Source: Melastoma dodecandrum
Taxonomy: Eukaryota; Streptophyta; Magnoliopsida; Myrtales; Melastomataceae
NCBI GenBank assembly: GCA_029817715.1
Contig: JARUPY010000292.1
Coordinates: 2,138,001-2,202,000 of the forward strand
Direction of reading: 5' to 3'
Length of the DNA: 64,000 nt
The position numbers were made by a program, and so were the translations under genes. The notes beneath the pieces are model-generated. The model saw only the letters and a program-made list of their open reading frames with translations, was not told the origin of the DNA and did no database searches. Positions 44,057 to 55,474 of this stretch are shown here, piece by piece (within the stretch, counting starts at the first letter, position 1; every line of letters starts with the position of its first letter).

Positions 44057-44719
44057 TTACTGCTGCGCGCGCTGACGGAGATAGGTTCCGGGATCGGACT
44101 CCTCCTTCTCGCGGCTGGCATTGTTGATCGGGTCGCTCGACGGCGGGCGCGCCAGCTTGCTGGGCGGCTGCCGATAGCCCATCGGCGGATCCGTCAGCAC
44201 GTCGCGGCTCGGCTCGACGTCGGAGGGCTCCGCGTTGGCGCTCTTGCCCTTGAGAAGGTCGAAGGGGCTCAGCAGGCTGTCGTCGCGGTTGTGCTCACCG
44301 GGCTTGCGCTCGGCCTCGGTGGTGAGGCTCGCGCCGGCCCGGCGGCCGCTGCGCATCTCGTCCACCGACAGCGTTGCGTTGTTGTCCTCGTAGCGCCCCC
44401 GGACCTGGTTGCCCCCCGGACGGCGACGCTCCTCGCTGGCGCGCTCGCGCTCGGCGATCTCGGGATCCTTCGGCCACGCGGTGCTGGTGGAGCGGGCCCG
44501 GGGCTGGGGCAGGGCCTTGCCGTCGAGCTTGGGCGGCATCACCAGGGGCGGGCGTTCATGGTAGTCGATCGGATCCTGGCGCTTCTCCAGGAGGCCGATG
44601 CCCGACAGAGCGTCGCGCATGAACTCGCCGCTCTGCTGCGCCTGGGCGCCGAGCGAGAGCAGCGGCGTCAGGGCGAGGGAGGCGGGGAGGAGGAGTCGAA
44701 GCCTGCGATGCCCGGTCAT
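44057..44719 (-). CDS. Conserved periplasmic hypothetical protein
   Basis: This 220-residue protein has a signal peptide (RLRLLLPASLALTPLLSLGA, cleavage near AQA-QQ). The mature part is very polar, rich in Arg, Glu, Pro and Asp, and mostly disordered; MRDALSGIGLLEKRQDPIDY near the start and LLSPFDLLKGKSANAE in the middle are the most ordered, hydrophobic-patterned pieces. It lies between lspA and the M16 pair on the same strand; a similar order occurs in related rhizobia (from memory), so it may work with the M16 proteases or the lipoprotein pathway. Function unknown. Confidence 0.7.
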   Translation of the reverse strand: MTGHRRLRLLLPASLALTPLLSLGAQAQQSGEFMRDALSGIGLLEKRQDPIDYHERPPLVMPPKLDGKALPQPRARSTSTAWPKDPEIAERERASEERRRPGGNQVRGRYEDNNATLSVDEMRSGRRAGASLTTEAERKPGEHNRDDSLLSPFDLLKGKSANAEPSDVEPSRDVLTDPPMGYRQPPSKLARPPSSDPINNASREKEESDPGTYLRQRAQQ

Positions 44720-44879
44720 GCTGCCTCACGGGTTCCAGCCGGAGTGTCCGGCTCGGGGACGGCCGCGGCGCGGCCTGATCCGACAGGTCCCGGCCTGAGG
44801 CCGGTTTCCGGCGATCGTATGGCGCCTTGGCCACGTCGCGCCAGGACGGGGCTTCGCCGACGGCTGTGTGTTGCGCGGA

Positions 44880-45389
44880 TCACGGGCGCGCCGCCGGATC
44901 GCCCGATGCGGCCGGCCCCGTACGCCCGGCCGGGACCAGGCTGTCGAGGATCAGGCCGATCACGCCGGCCACGATCGCCGCGTCGGCGATGTTGAACACG
45001 TACCAGGACCATCGGCCCGCGTGCAGGTGGACGAAATCGAACACCGCCCCGTAGACGGCCCGGTCGATGGCGTTGCCGAGCGCCCCGCCGACGATCAGCC
45101 CGAGGGCGACGGCCAGGAGCCGCGAGCCGGCCCGGCGCATCCAGAGGCCCAGGCCCAAAGCGGCGGCGAGCGACAGGGCGACGAGCAGCCAGCGCCCGAA
45201 CCCGCTCTCCTGCTGGAACAGGCCGTAGGAGACGCCCCGGTTCCAGACCACCACGAAGTCCGCGAAGGGCGCGAGCCGCCAGGGCTGGGTGAGGACGAGG
45301 TCGGTGCCGAAGTAGAGGCCGAGCTTGGAGGCTTGACCGAGGATGAGGGTGAGGAAGAGGGCCGTGAGGCCGGCGCGGAAGGGGGTCAT
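44880..45389 (-). CDS. lspA: Lipoprotein signal peptidase II
   Basis: LspA cuts the signal peptide of prolipoproteins after lipid attachment. The 169-residue protein has four membrane helices and both catalytic aspartates: [20 protein letters not shown] and [24 protein letters not shown] matches the conserved N-x-G-x-(S/A)-x-(G/S) segment. It lies downstream of ileS, the common bacterial order, but here 208 bp with an inverted repeat separate them. Length and topology are normal. Confidence 0.95.
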   Translation of the reverse strand: MTPFRAGLTALFLTLILGQASKLGLYFGTDLVLTQPWRLAPFADFVVVWNRGVSYGLFQQESGFGRWLLVALSLAAALGLGLWMRRAGSRLLAVALGLIVGGALGNAIDRAVYGAVFDFVHLHAGRWSWYVFNIADAAIVAGVIGLILDSLVPAGRTGPAASGDPAARP

Positions 45390-45409
45390 GTGTAACGGAC
45401 CAATCGCGC

Positions 45410-45592
45410 GTCTCCCTCCCCCCTCTGCGGGGGAGGGTATCCTGCGCAGCAGGGGGGGAGAGGGGAGCGGCGGTGCAGATCAGAGCTGGAGCCGTCACGA
45501 AGCCTTCGCCTCTTCCGGACGTCGCGCTCCCCTCACCCGACCCCCTCCGGGGGCCACCCTCCGCCGCAGAGGGGAGAGGGGGATGTCGCGGG
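45410..45592. repeat. Long imperfect inverted repeat between ileS and lspA
   Basis: The left arm (TCTCCCTCCCCCCTCTGCGG, then GGGAGAGGGGAGCGGCGGTG) and the right arm (CTCCCCTCACCCGACCCC, then CACCCTCCGCCGCAGAGGGG) are inverse to each other around about 70 nt. The phrase GGGAGAGGGGAGCG(A/G)CGGTGC is shared with the element at 4990-5175, so both belong to one family. Confidence 0.65.
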
Positions 45593-45597
45593 TATGA

Positions 45598-48564
45598 TCA
45601 CGCCGCGCTCGCCTTCGGATGCGCCGCGTCCCACTCGCGCAGGGCCTGGGCATCGCGAAGAGTCACGTCCGGATAGTCCGGATCGCTGCCCACCTCCGGG
45701 CTGACCCGCCAGGAGCGGGCGCATTTGCGGCCCTCGGCCGGGCTCGGCACCACGGCGACGCCGCGCACCTCGTCGAGCCGGAAGGCCTCGGCCGGCCCCT
45801 CGCCCGCCACCACGGTGATGGCGGAGGTGATGCAGGTATCGGCGAAGTCGCAGCCCTCCAGCGCCGTAAGCAGCTCCGGATCCGCCACGTAGACGGTCGG
45901 CGCCGCCTCCAGGCTCGCCCCGATGCGCTTGGCGGCGCGCTCGATCTCCAGGGCGCCGGTGACCACCCGCCGCACGCGCCGGATTTTCTGCCAGCGCTCC
46001 GCGAGGGGGGCGTCCAGCCAATCGGCCGGGGTCTCCGGCAGGGTCTGGAGATGCACCGAGCCGTCCTCGGACGGGTAGCGCTCGAGCCACGCCTCCTCGG
46101 CCGTGAAGGCGAGCACCGGGGCGAGCCAGATCGTCGCCCGCCGGAACGCCTCGTCGATCACCTGCAGGGCCGCCCGGCGGCGCACCGAGGAGATCGGGTC
46201 GCAGTACAGTGTGTCCTTGCGCACGTCGAAGTAGAAGGACGACAGGTCGCCGGTCATGAAGCCGTTGAGCAGCGCCACCACCCGCTTGGTGTCGAACGTC
46301 GCGTAGGCCTCGCGGATCTCGCCGTCGAGCTCGGCCAGCCGGTGCAGGATCAGCCGCTCCAGCTCCGGCATGTTTTTGGGATCGACGTCGTCACCCTGAA
46401 CGCGGTGCGCCAGGGAGCCGAGCATCCAGCGCAGGGAGTTGCGCAGCTTCCGATAGGTCTCGGCGAACGTCTTGATGATCTCCGGACCGATGCGCAGGTC
46501 GTCGGTGTAGTCGGAGGCCGCGACCCACAGGCGCAGGATGTCGGCGCCCGAATCCTTGATCACGCTCTGCGGCGCGACGACGTTGCCCTTCGACTTCGAC
46601 ATCTTCAGGCCCTTGCCGTCGAGCACGAAGCCGTGGGTCAGGACGATGTCGTAGGGCGCCCGGCCGCGGGTGCCGGACGATTCGAGCAGCGAGGACTGGA
46701 ACCAGCCGCGGTGCTGGTCCGACCCCTCCAGGTACATGACCCGGTCCATCCCGCCGTCGCGGATGCGCGTGACGCCGGCCAGCCCCGGGAACGCCTCCGG
46801 ATCGTCCAGCACGAAGGCGTGGGTCGAGCCCGAATCGAACCAGACGTCGAGGACGTCGGTGACCTTCTCGTAGGACGCCGGATCGTGGTCGGGCGCGAGG
46901 AAGCGCTCGGCGGCCTCGTCCCGGAACCACGCATCGGCGCCCTCGGCCGCGAAGGCGTCGCGGATGCGGGCGTTGACGGCCGCGTCCTTCAGGATCTCGC
47001 CCGTCTCCCGGTGGACGAACACGGTGATCGGCACGCCCCAGGCGCGCTGGCGCGACACCACCCAGTCCGGCCGGTTGGCGACCATGCCGGTGATGCGGTT
47101 TTTTCCTTGTGTCGGCACCCACTGGGTTTCGTCGATGCCCCTCAGCGCCACCTCGCGCAGGGACCGGTTCCCGAGCGACTTCACCGGCCGGTCCATGGCG
47201 ATGAACCATTGCGGCGTGTTGCGGAAGATGACCGGCTTCTTGGAGCGCCAGGAATGCGGGTACTGGTGGCGCAGCACCCCGCGGGCAACGAGCGCTCCGG
47301 CCTCGGTCAGCGCGGCGATGACCGCCTTGTTGGCGTCGCCCTTCTCGCCCTTGTCGGTGAGGACGCGCTTGCCCTCGAAGCCGGGGGCGGCCTTGGTCAG
47401 CGCGCCGTCGGCATCCACCGTGTAGGGGATGGTCGGGTCGATGCCGCGCTCGGCGAGCAGGCGGCCGTTCGCCATCCAGAGCTCGAAATCCTCGCGGCCG
47501 TGGCCCGGGGCCGTGTGGACGAAGCCCGTGCCGGATTCGTCGGTGACGTGATCGCCGTCGAGCATCGGCACGGCGAAGCCGTAGCCGAGCGCCGCCAGGG
47601 GATGGGCCAGGGTGAGGCCGGCGAGCACCTCGGGGCGCACGTCGCCGACGCGCTCGAACGCCTCGACCCGGGCGGCCTTGAACACCGTGGCGGCCAGGCT
47701 GTCGGCGAGCAGGTAGGTCTGGCCGGGGGTCGCCCAGTTGTCGGCCGGCGCCTCGGTGACCCGGTACAGCCCGTAGGCGATCTTCTTGGAGTACGCGACG
47801 GCGCGGTTGCCGGGGATCGTCCAGGGGGTCGTCGTCCAGATCACCACCCGGGCCGATGCGAGGTCGCCCTCGGCGCCGGAGCGGATCGGAAACGCCACGA
47901 ACACCGTATCGCTGACGTGCTCCTCGTACTCGACCTCCGCCTCGGCCAAAGCGGTCTTCTCGACCACCGACCACATCACCGGCTTCGAGCCCCGGTAGAG
48001 CTGGCCGCTCATCGAGAACTTCATCAGCTCGTCGGCGATCACGGCTTCCGCCGGGTAGGCCATGGTGGCGTAGGGATGGTCCCAGTCGCCGGTGACGCCG
48101 AGCCGCTTGAATTCCTCCCGCTGCACGTCGAGCCACTGGGCCGCGAAGGTCCGGCATTCCTGCCGGAACTCGATCACCGGCACGTCGTCCTTGTTGCGGC
48201 CCTTGGCGCGGTACTGCTCCTCGATCTTCCACTCGATCGGCAGGCCATGGCAGTCCCAGCCCGGAACGTAGTTGGCGTCGAAGCCGAGGGCGGTCTGCGA
48301 GCGCACCACCACGTCCTTGAGGATCTTGTTGAGCGCCGTGCCGATGTGGATGTTGCCGTTGGCGTAGGGCGGGCCGTCGTGCAGCACGAATTTCGGCCGG
48401 CCCTCCCCGCGGGCGCGCAGCTTCCCGTAGAGGTCGATCTGCTTCCAGCGCTCGAGGAAGAGCGGCTCGCGGACCGGCAGGCCGGCGCGCATCGGGAACT
48501 CGGTCTGCGGCAGGAACAGGGTTTTCGAATAATCGCGGGTCGGCGCGGTCTCGGGGGTGGTCAT
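45598..48564 (-). CDS. ileS: Isoleucyl-tRNA synthetase
   Basis: This 988-residue class I synthetase charges tRNA-Ile. It has the HIGH motif as [13 protein letters not shown], the editing (CP1) domain (about 200-400; [16 protein letters not shown]), and the KMSKS motif in [17 protein letters not shown]. coli IleRS ends in a zinc finger with four cysteines; here the C-terminal piece reads [12 protein letters not shown] with one cysteine only, so that zinc site is lost, as in some other alphaproteobacteria. The start [14 protein letters not shown] at 48564 was chosen as the conserved N-terminus begins directly after; a GTG or ATG further upstream adds low-complexity sequence. Confidence 0.96.
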   Translation of the reverse strand: MTTPETAPTRDYSKTLFLPQTEFPMRAGLPVREPLFLERWKQIDLYGKLRARGEGRPKFVLHDGPPYANGNIHIGTALNKILKDVVVRSQTALGFDANYVPGWDCHGLPIEWKIEEQYRAKGRNKDDVPVIEFRQECRTFAAQWLDVQREEFKRLGVTGDWDHPYATMAYPAEAVIADELMKFSMSGQLYRGSKPVMWSVVEKTALAEAEVEYEEHVSDTVFVAFPIRSGAEGDLASARVVIWTTTPWTIPGNRAVAYSKKIAYGLYRVTEAPADNWATPGQTYLLADSLAATVFKAARVEAFERVGDVRPEVLAGLTLAHPLAALGYGFAVPMLDGDHVTDESGTGFVHTAPGHGREDFELWMANGRLLAERGIDPTIPYTVDADGALTKAAPGFEGKRVLTDKGEKGDANKAVIAALTEAGALVARGVLRHQYPHSWRSKKPVIFRNTPQWFIAMDRPVKSLGNRSLREVALRGIDETQWVPTQGKNRITGMVANRPDWVVSRQRAWGVPITVFVHRETGEILKDAAVNARIRDAFAAEGADAWFRDEAAERFLAPDHDPASYEKVTDVLDVWFDSGSTHAFVLDDPEAFPGLAGVTRIRDGGMDRVMYLEGSDQHRGWFQSSLLESSGTRGRAPYDIVLTHGFVLDGKGLKMSKSKGNVVAPQSVIKDSGADILRLWVAASDYTDDLRIGPEIIKTFAETYRKLRNSLRWMLGSLAHRVQGDDVDPKNMPELERLILHRLAELDGEIREAYATFDTKRVVALLNGFMTGDLSSFYFDVRKDTLYCDPISSVRRRAALQVIDEAFRRATIWLAPVLAFTAEEAWLERYPSEDGSVHLQTLPETPADWLDAPLAERWQKIRRVRRVVTGALEIERAAKRIGASLEAAPTVYVADPELLTALEGCDFADTCITSAITVVAGEGPAEAFRLDEVRGVAVVPSPAEGRKCARSWRVSPEVGSDPDYPDVTLRDAQALREWDAAHPKASAA

Positions 48565-48900
48565 CGGATCTCGCATCGGCGGTCGGGCCGGCAGCATCGG
48601 GCCGGCGAATTCGGGGCGGGCGGCAGGAGGATCCCGGACCTCCGCGCGGCCACGCTGGAGCGGGCCCTCAGGCGGAGGCCGGGCCGGTAATTCGAATCGG
48701 GCGGCGGACGCCGCGCAGGGCGCGCGAAGCGGGCATGAGGCGTTCTCTATCAGCCGCCCCGGCCCGAGGCCAGCGGCAGCACGGATCACGCGCCCGTGAC
48801 TTGGGATGGGACCAATCGGCGCCTGGATCGTTGACCGACACACCCTCCGCCCGCCGAGGCGGTGCGGAGCCGACCCAGATCCAGATCCGGGAGTGGAGCC
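48565..48900. other. Intergenic region upstream of ileS, no gene seen
   Basis: This divergent gap of 336 bp is extremely GC-rich, with Gly/Ala/Arg-like pseudo-codons but no ribosome sites or conserved protein pattern. It must hold the promoters of ileS and of the small secreted protein. No T-box-like structure is recognisable. Confidence 0.4.
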
Positions 48901-49182
48901 ATGAAGAAGCTTTTGATCACGACGCTTGCCCTCGCGCCCATCGCTTTCGCCGGAGCGGCGCAGGCTCAGGGGACGGCACGGGGCGCCCAGCGCGGCGCCG
49001 AGGACGGGGCGGCGGCAGCCGGCCCGGTGGGCGGCGTGGTCGGCGGCGCCGTGGGCGCGGCCACCGGCACGGTCGGCGGCGTGCTCGGCACCGATCCGGA
49101 TCCGGCCCGCCGGGCCCGTGAGGACCGCCGCGAAGAGCGCCGCGAGGATCGGATGGACCGCCAGGAGCGGATGGGCCGCTGA
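48901..49182 (+). CDS. Small secreted glycine- and arginine-rich protein
   Basis: This 93-residue protein has a clear signal peptide ([20 protein letters not shown], cleavage AQA-QG). The mature part contains a Gly/Ala/Val-rich stretch ([20 protein letters not shown]) that resembles glycine-zipper membrane-associating segments, followed by a highly charged tail of DRR/EER repeats. GGAG precedes the start. Similar small glycine-zipper proteins are common in methylobacteria; function unknown. Confidence 0.68.
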   Translation: MKKLLITTLALAPIAFAGAAQAQGTARGAQRGAEDGAAAAGPVGGVVGGAVGAATGTVGGVLGTDPDPARRAREDRREERREDRMDRQERMGR

Positions 49183-49202
49183 GCTGATCCCGGCCGGTCG
49201 CC

Positions 49203-50156
49203 TCAGGCGGCCGGCCGCGCCTCCCGGCGGATCGTCTCCTGCGCCAGGAGGTAGAGCCCCGAGCCGACCACGATCATGGCGCCCGCCACGGTCCAGCGGC
49301 TCGGCAGATCGCCGAACAGCAGGAAGCCGAAGGTCACCGACCACAGCAGCTGCGTGTAGATGAACGGCGCCAGCACGTTGGCCGGCGCCCGGGCATGGGC
49401 CAGCACCAGCAGCCAGTGGCCGAGCGTCCCGAACAGCGCGACCCCGATGAGCAGCGCCCAGTGGGTCAGGTTCGCCGGGTTCGTCCAGATCCAGGGCAGG
49501 AGCGGCGCCATCAGCCCGAGGCCCGCGAGCCCCGTGTAGAACATGGTCGTGGCGGTCGAGTCGTAGGCCGCGAGCTTGCGCGTAATGATCGCGTAGAAGG
49601 CGTAGACGATCACGTTGGCGACGCAGAGCAAGGCGGCCGGATGCATCCCGCCGACGCCCGGCCGCACGATCACCAGCACGCCGAGGAAGCCGACGCCGAT
49701 CGCCATGAGCCGCGCCCGCGACGACCATTCGCCGAGCAGCGGCCCGGCGAGCAGCGCCACGGTGAGCGGCGCGGCGAACTGGATCGAGATCGTCTCGGCC
49801 ATCTGCAGGTAGCGCAGGGCCAGGAAGTTCAGGGCCGTCGAGGCGAAGAGCAGGAGCGAGCGGATGATCTGCAGCGGCAGGCGCCGGCTCTTCACCACGC
49901 CCGGGGTGCGCACCGGGTTGATGAACAGCGAGATCATGGCGACGCTCGCCGCGTAGCGCATGAAGGTGGTGACCAGCGGATCGACGCCGGCCCGCGCCAG
50001 GGTCTTGCCGCAGGCATCGAGCCCGGCGAAGAACGCCACCGCCCCGCACATCAGCGCGATGCCGATTAGGCGCCGACGTCCGGCGGCCTCCGCCTCGGCT
50101 GCGGCGCGAGCGGGTGCGATGTCGTCGGGGACGGAGGTCGCGACCTGCGTGCTCAT
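49203..50156 (-). CDS. EamA-family (DMT superfamily) transporter
   Basis: This 317-residue inner-membrane protein has ten predicted helices in two EamA repeats (about 30-165 and 170-310). The second repeat starts at [20 protein letters not shown], and PLLLGEW-like and [20 protein letters not shown] segments are family marks. EamA proteins export or import amino acids, purines and other small metabolites; the substrate is unknown. Start 50156 (MSTQVATS) follows AGGT. Single gene. Confidence 0.85.
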   Translation of the reverse strand: MSTQVATSVPDDIAPARAAAEAEAAGRRRLIGIALMCGAVAFFAGLDACGKTLARAGVDPLVTTFMRYAASVAMISLFINPVRTPGVVKSRRLPLQIIRSLLLFASTALNFLALRYLQMAETISIQFAAPLTVALLAGPLLGEWSSRARLMAIGVGFLGVLVIVRPGVGGMHPAALLCVANVIVYAFYAIITRKLAAYDSTATTMFYTGLAGLGLMAPLLPWIWTNPANLTHWALLIGVALFGTLGHWLLVLAHARAPANVLAPFIYTQLLWSVTFGFLLFGDLPSRWTVAGAMIVVGSGLYLLAQETIRREARPAA

Positions 50157-50281
50157 ACCTGCCGGATCCTGATGGAAGCCGATTCTCCTGCCACGCTCGA
50201 TCCCCAGCCGGTATCCGTCGCGGCGCAGGGGAACCATGCAGCCGATACCGGCTCTGGCCTGCGGCAAGGGGCGTCCGCGGC

Positions 50282-50683
50282 TCAGCGCCGGGCCGCACCT
50301 TTCTCGGCGGCGGGTGCCTTCTCGGCGGATGCGGTCTTCGTCGCCAGCTTCGCCACCTTTGCAACCGCCGCCTTCGGCGGCGTTGCCCCGGCGATCAGGG
50401 CGGCGAGATGCGTCTGGTCGAGCCCCGATGGCGGGGACGCGGCCGAGCGCGGCAGGGGCGATGGCGGGGACGGCAGGGCGGACGGCGCCGCGGATGCGGA
50501 CGTACCGAGGGCGGCCAGGGGCCGCTCGATCGGACGCGGCTCGATGGAACCCGTGGCGACCGGATCCGGGATGCTCGCGACCGGCGCCGCCTCGCGCTGC
50601 ACGCGCAGGGTCCAGTGGGCGGCGGTGGAGAGCGCGGCGACCGCCAGGATCGCCTTGATGCCGCTGGTGAGCAGGGCTCGCAT
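50282..50683 (-). CDS. Hypothetical membrane-anchored protein (133 aa)
   Basis: The protein begins [20 protein letters not shown], a short basic start and one hydrophobic helix, and continues as an Ala/Pro/Ser-rich, mostly disordered chain ending in Lys/Ala repeats ([20 protein letters not shown]). Low complexity makes the reading uncertain, but the helix at the start and the end of the frame look sensible. It may be a signal-anchored periplasmic protein. No function is suggested. Confidence 0.45.
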   Translation of the reverse strand: MRALLTSGIKAILAVAALSTAAHWTLRVQREAAPVASIPDPVATGSIEPRPIERPLAALGTSASAAPSALPSPPSPLPRSAASPPSGLDQTHLAALIAGATPPKAAVAKVAKLATKTASAEKAPAAEKGAARR

Positions 50684-51117
50684 GGTCTCAGGCCCGAATG
50701 AACGCGGTTACGCCGGACCGGATCCCCGGCCCCGCTGCATCATCGCGCGGGAGCGTGAACGAAGCCGCAATCGCCGCGCCGGACCCTGTCCCGGAACGGG
50801 GCATCCCGCACGCCGGAACGCGTTTAGACGGGTGGATGGGCCGACCGCGAACGGCAATCGATGTGGGCCTTGCGCCGGATCCGCGGTTCCTGTTCCCCGC
50901 GTGCCCGACACTCCTGCAGCGACTCGGCCCACTGAGCCTCACAGGAACGGCCCAGAGAACTGGTCCGGACCACCCCGTCACTGCCGACCCCGCTGCCATG
51001 CAGGCCCGAGCGGGCTCGCGAAACCTTCAGGCGCATCGGCGGCCGGGGACAGCCCGTGTAGAGGGTGACAGCCGAGCCGGCAACAGAGGCGGAGCCGTTT
51101 CCGGCCCCCCGCGGCGA
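50684..51117. other. Intergenic region, no convincing gene
   Basis: In 434 bp several overlapping frames are open on both strands, which is normal for very GC-rich DNA, but none has a ribosome site, a signal peptide or a recognisable motif. Both flanking genes are on the minus strand, so the promoter of the hypothetical gene at 50683 is expected at the left end. Confidence 0.4.
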
Positions 51118-51960
51118 TCAGCGCGCTGCAGCGTCCGCGGCGAAGCGTATCAGCGCGGCGATGTCGGTCGCGCCGTCCTCCCCGGCGAGGTGCCGGTAGA
51201 GGGCGGCATAGCCGGCGAAGACCTGCCGGCCGGCCGCGTCCGGCCCTAGGAAATCGGCGATCTCCGCCATCTCGGGCGCCCAGCGATAGGCCTTCGGCGC
51301 CATGTCGGGCAGGCCCTTGGCGAAGCGGGCCAGCAGCGACGGCTCGTTCTCGGCGAGTTCGGCGAGCAAAGCCTCGTCGGCGCCGCTGCGCCCGGCGGCC
51401 AGGATCATGATCGCGGCGAGCGCGGTGAGCCCCTTGTTGAGGCCGGCATAGCTCATCTTGAGGCTGGAGGCCGCCCCGATCCCGCCCGGGCAGACGCGCA
51501 GGTCGAGGCCGAGGTCGCTCAGGACCAGCGCCGGGGCGGTATCGGCGCCCGAGACGTAGACGCGCGGCCCCTTCGTGTCGGGCTTCGGCGGCAGGCCGAG
51601 GATCGCCCCGTCGAGGAACGGCGCGCCGGTGGCCGCGACGATCTCCGCGATGCGCCCGACCGTTTCCGGGCTGACCGCGTTGGCGTCGATGTAGACCGGC
51701 TTTTTCGGAGCCGCCGCCAGGGCCGGCGCGAGCCGGCGGGCCAAGTCCTCCGCGTCGGCGGGCGGCACGATCGAGAGCAGGAGATCGGCGGCGGCGAGGT
51801 CGGCATCCGCCGCGTGGACCATGCCGGCGGCCTCGGCCCGGGCGCGGCTTGCGGCTCCGCGCCCGTCGAGGGAGGTCAGCACGCGGGCGCCGTGCTCGGA
51901 GAGCCGGGCCCCTATGGCGCTGCCCATGGCACCGGGGGCGATCACCGCGATGGTGGGCAT
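51118..51960 (-). CDS. NAD(P)-dependent oxidoreductase with DUF1932 domain
   Basis: This 280-residue protein opens with the Rossmann motif TIAVIAPGAMGSAIGARL, then follows the beta-hydroxyacid dehydrogenase plan: DLLLSIVPPADAEDLAR, YIDANAVSPETVGRIAEIV, and FLDGAILGLPP. The C-terminal helical domain (about 185-270; SSLKMSYAGLNKGLTALAAI) is DUF1932, found in 6-phosphogluconate dehydrogenase-like enzymes of unknown substrate. The catalytic lysine candidate is in SLKMSYAGLNKG. It is divergent from the toxin-antitoxin pair. Confidence 0.85.
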   Translation of the reverse strand: MPTIAVIAPGAMGSAIGARLSEHGARVLTSLDGRGAASRARAEAAGMVHAADADLAAADLLLSIVPPADAEDLARRLAPALAAAPKKPVYIDANAVSPETVGRIAEIVAATGAPFLDGAILGLPPKPDTKGPRVYVSGADTAPALVLSDLGLDLRVCPGGIGAASSLKMSYAGLNKGLTALAAIMILAAGRSGADEALLAELAENEPSLLARFAKGLPDMAPKAYRWAPEMAEIADFLGPDAAGRQVFAGYAALYRHLAGEDGATDIAALIRFAADAAAR

Positions 51961-52045
51961 GACGAGGCTCTCCAGGCACGCTGTTCGGCATGGTAGTCAG
52001 CGGGCTCGGTGAAGCCTAGAGAGCGACGCGATCGGATGGCCGCCC

Positions 52046-52267
52046 ATGACTCAGACCACCCCCAGGGAGAAGTCGCCGAAGAACTTGCGCTATCGCCGCG
52101 TGCCGCAACGCGACGGCATGAAGCTCATACGCCTCTGGGTGCCTGATCCGGCGAGGCCGGACTTCATCGAGGAGGCCGCCCGGCAAGCCGCGATTCTGAG
52201 GGGGGCCCCCGAGGAAGCCGAAGCCCTGGACTTCATCGGTTCGGCCTTCGACTGGCCCGAACCGTGA
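52046..52267 (+). CDS. MazE-like antitoxin (DUF3018)
   Basis: This 73-residue protein matches the DUF3018 antitoxin pattern: a basic start (SPKNLRYRRVPQRDGMKLIR), then LWVPD and PARPDFIEEAARQAAILRG, and the end FIGSAFDWPE. Such proteins are paired with MazF-type toxins. Its stop overlaps the next gene's GTG start by 4 nt, the usual coupling in toxin-antitoxin operons. Autorepression by the antitoxin/toxin complex is expected but not shown. Confidence 0.85.
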   Translation: MTQTTPREKSPKNLRYRRVPQRDGMKLIRLWVPDPARPDFIEEAARQAAILRGAPEEAEALDFIGSAFDWPEP

Positions 52268-52590
52268 CGCGCGGTGACATCGTCACCGTCTTCCCGCCAG
52301 GGGCTTACGGCAAGCCGCGTCCTGCCGTCGTCGTGCAATCCGACTGGCTCACCGGGACCGACTGCATCCTCGTCTGCCTCGTCACGAGCACGCTCCGCGA
52401 CGCACCGCTTTTCCGGCTGACCGTCGAGCCGAGCCCCGCCAACGGCTTGCGAAGCACCTCGCAGATCATGGTCGACAAAGTTATTGCGCTGCCACGGGCG
52501 AAGTGCGGTGCCCTCATCGGCCGACTTGAACGCGACACCCTCGCAGCCCTGAACCGGATGCTCGCCATCGTGCTCGGCCTCGCCGACTGA
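52264..52590 (+). CDS. MazF/PemK-family toxin (type II)
   Basis: This 108-residue protein is a MazF/PemK-like endoribonuclease. It has the family opening RGDIVTVFPPGAYGKPRPAV, then VCLVTSTL in the core and a C-terminal LERDTLAALNRMLAIVLGL helix. The arginine of the RP-(A/V) motif and the Thr/Ser of the VTSTL segment, used in RNA cleavage by relatives, are present, so it may be active. It starts with GTG and overlaps the antitoxin stop by 4 nt. It ends 63 bp before the aminotransferase on the other strand. Confidence 0.87.
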   Translation: MTRGDIVTVFPPGAYGKPRPAVVVQSDWLTGTDCILVCLVTSTLRDAPLFRLTVEPSPANGLRSTSQIMVDKVIALPRAKCGALIGRLERDTLAALNRMLAIVLGLAD

Positions 52591-52653
52591 ACCCAGCAAG
52601 ACGGCTCCCATATGTGATCCCGCGGGATGACCGACAGCGGGGAACCCCGTGTC

Positions 52654-54225
<1,572 letters not shown>

Positions 54226-54239
<14 letters not shown>

Positions 54240-54309
54240 GGTCGTCTTCGGCGCGGAAGCCGAGACCGATCTGCTGCAGATCTGCCGGCGGGTCGTTGAT
54301 CCGCCGTGA
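54226..54309 (+). pseudogene. ParE-like toxin, N-terminal fragment
   Basis: A frame starting at a TTG overlaps the parD stop and reads QPFEVVFGAEAETDLLQI, the usual first strand and helix of ParE/RelE toxins, then ends at a TGA at 54307-54309 after 27 codons. Intact ParE has about 95-100 residues. A matching C-terminal fragment lies 1.1 kb downstream (55475-55759). The break point is near 54279-54291. It cannot make a working toxin as it stands. Confidence 0.72.
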
Positions 54310-55423
54310 AGCGCTCTCGAACCACGCAGGGCCGGCCGGCGAGCGCCTCGTCCCGATCTGCCTCCCGCTGCAGGACGGGATGGCGCAGAGAGCGTCCGAG
54401 GTTTCGGGCAGGCTCACCACGATCCAGAGCCGCGGGTCCGCGACCGACGCGCCATTCCCGAGCACGGTCAGGGTCGCGGGCAGCACGCGGTCGTCGTCCC
54501 AACCGGACGGGCCGGCATTGCCATAGCCCAGCGGGTCGAGGAACGGCTGCGCCATCCCCTCATTCGAAAACAGAATAGCAAGTCAATCACGCACGACTGC
54601 ACCAATGTGCCTGATATCAACCAATCGTGAATTGTCGAAGCGAATGCGCCTTCGCTGACGACGTGCCACCGAAGGCAATTTATTGTATCTACGTTACCAT
54701 CTGCTGCGCTTCGAATTATCATACTCATAAAGCCTGTATCAATCCGGAGATGTGAATGTCCGTATCAATAATTATTGCAACCTATGGCGATAAAGCACAT
54801 TGGGACCGCGTTGCTATGCGCGCACTTCTCTCAGCAGAAGCACAAACTAGGCCCGCAGAAGAGATTATACGCTGTCATGGCGCATCCCTTCATGAAGCCC
54901 GCAATAGCGCGGCTATGGCGGCAAAAACAGAATGGCTGTGTTTTCTTGATGCCGACGATGAGCTAGATGCAAAATATGTAGAAGCGATGCTTAATTCGAC
55001 AGGCGATCTTCGCTGGCCCAGAGTTATAAAAGCCATAGATGGTATTAGAGAAGGTTATTGGTCCGAATATCATAGATATAGCAATATAATAGATTGCAAT
55101 TACATGGTAATCGGTACGTTTGTTAGGAGAAATCAATTTTTGAAGGTGAGAGGATTTAGATAGCTGCCGATTTATGAAGATTGGGATCTTTGGATAAGAT
55201 GCAGGATCGATGGCGCTATCGATAATGTCGTTCGTGACGCATACTATATAGCGGGCGATACTCCAAACAGCCGGAATAAAGTTCCGACCGATTTGCAGAA
55301 GAAAATTTCGGACCAATTCAAATCTGAATATGGAGAGCGTGTATTGGACTTAAAGTAATGTTGTGATATTTGGGAAGTTGGTACATCTGTACGCCCGCAG
55401 CGCCTTGAAGTTGGCGCCGGCGG
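54292..55423. mobile_element. 1.1-kb inserted segment, partly low in GC
   Basis: This segment lies between the two ParE fragments. Its two edges carry near-identical 13-mers: GATCTGCCGGCGG (54279-54291) and GATTTGCCGGCGG (55424-55436). The first 270 bp are GC-rich and hold an open minus-strand start (from 54555: MAQPFLDPLGYGNAGPSGWD) that I cannot name. From about 54560 to 55370 the sequence is far richer in A and T than anything else in the window and carries a broken glycosyltransferase. No transposase or terminal inverted repeat was seen, so the mechanism of insertion is unknown. Confidence 0.55.
54756..55358 (+). pseudogene. Glycosyltransferase family 2 (GT-A), with amber codon
   Basis: The frame reads as a short GT-A transferase: SVSIIIATYGDKAHWDRV at the start, WLCFLDADDELDAKYVEAML with the DxD metal site, and, after a TAG at codon 136 (55161-55163), LPIYEDWDLWIRCRIDG, the conserved ED-x-D/W element near the acceptor site. 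The frame then runs to a TAA at 55356-55358, 200 codons in total. The stop lies between two well-conserved parts, so it is a recent nonsense change, a sequencing error, or read-through. Codon use is AT-rich, unlike the neighbours, which points to horizontal gain. Confidence 0.78.
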
Positions 55424-55474
55424 GATTTGCCGGCGGAACAAGGCTGCCGGGAGAGGCTGCGACCGTATTCGTGA

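Noticed and set aside
48565..50364. Upstream extension of ileS to a 1588-codon frame
   Set aside because: IleRS has its conserved N-terminus at 48564; the extension is low-complexity and overlaps the EamA transporter in another frame.
50698..51249. A 183-codon plus-strand frame in the gap before the DUF1932 gene
   Set aside because: It overlaps the end of the DUF1932 gene on the other strand, has no ribosome site, and is a mix of low-complexity and Arg-rich sequence.
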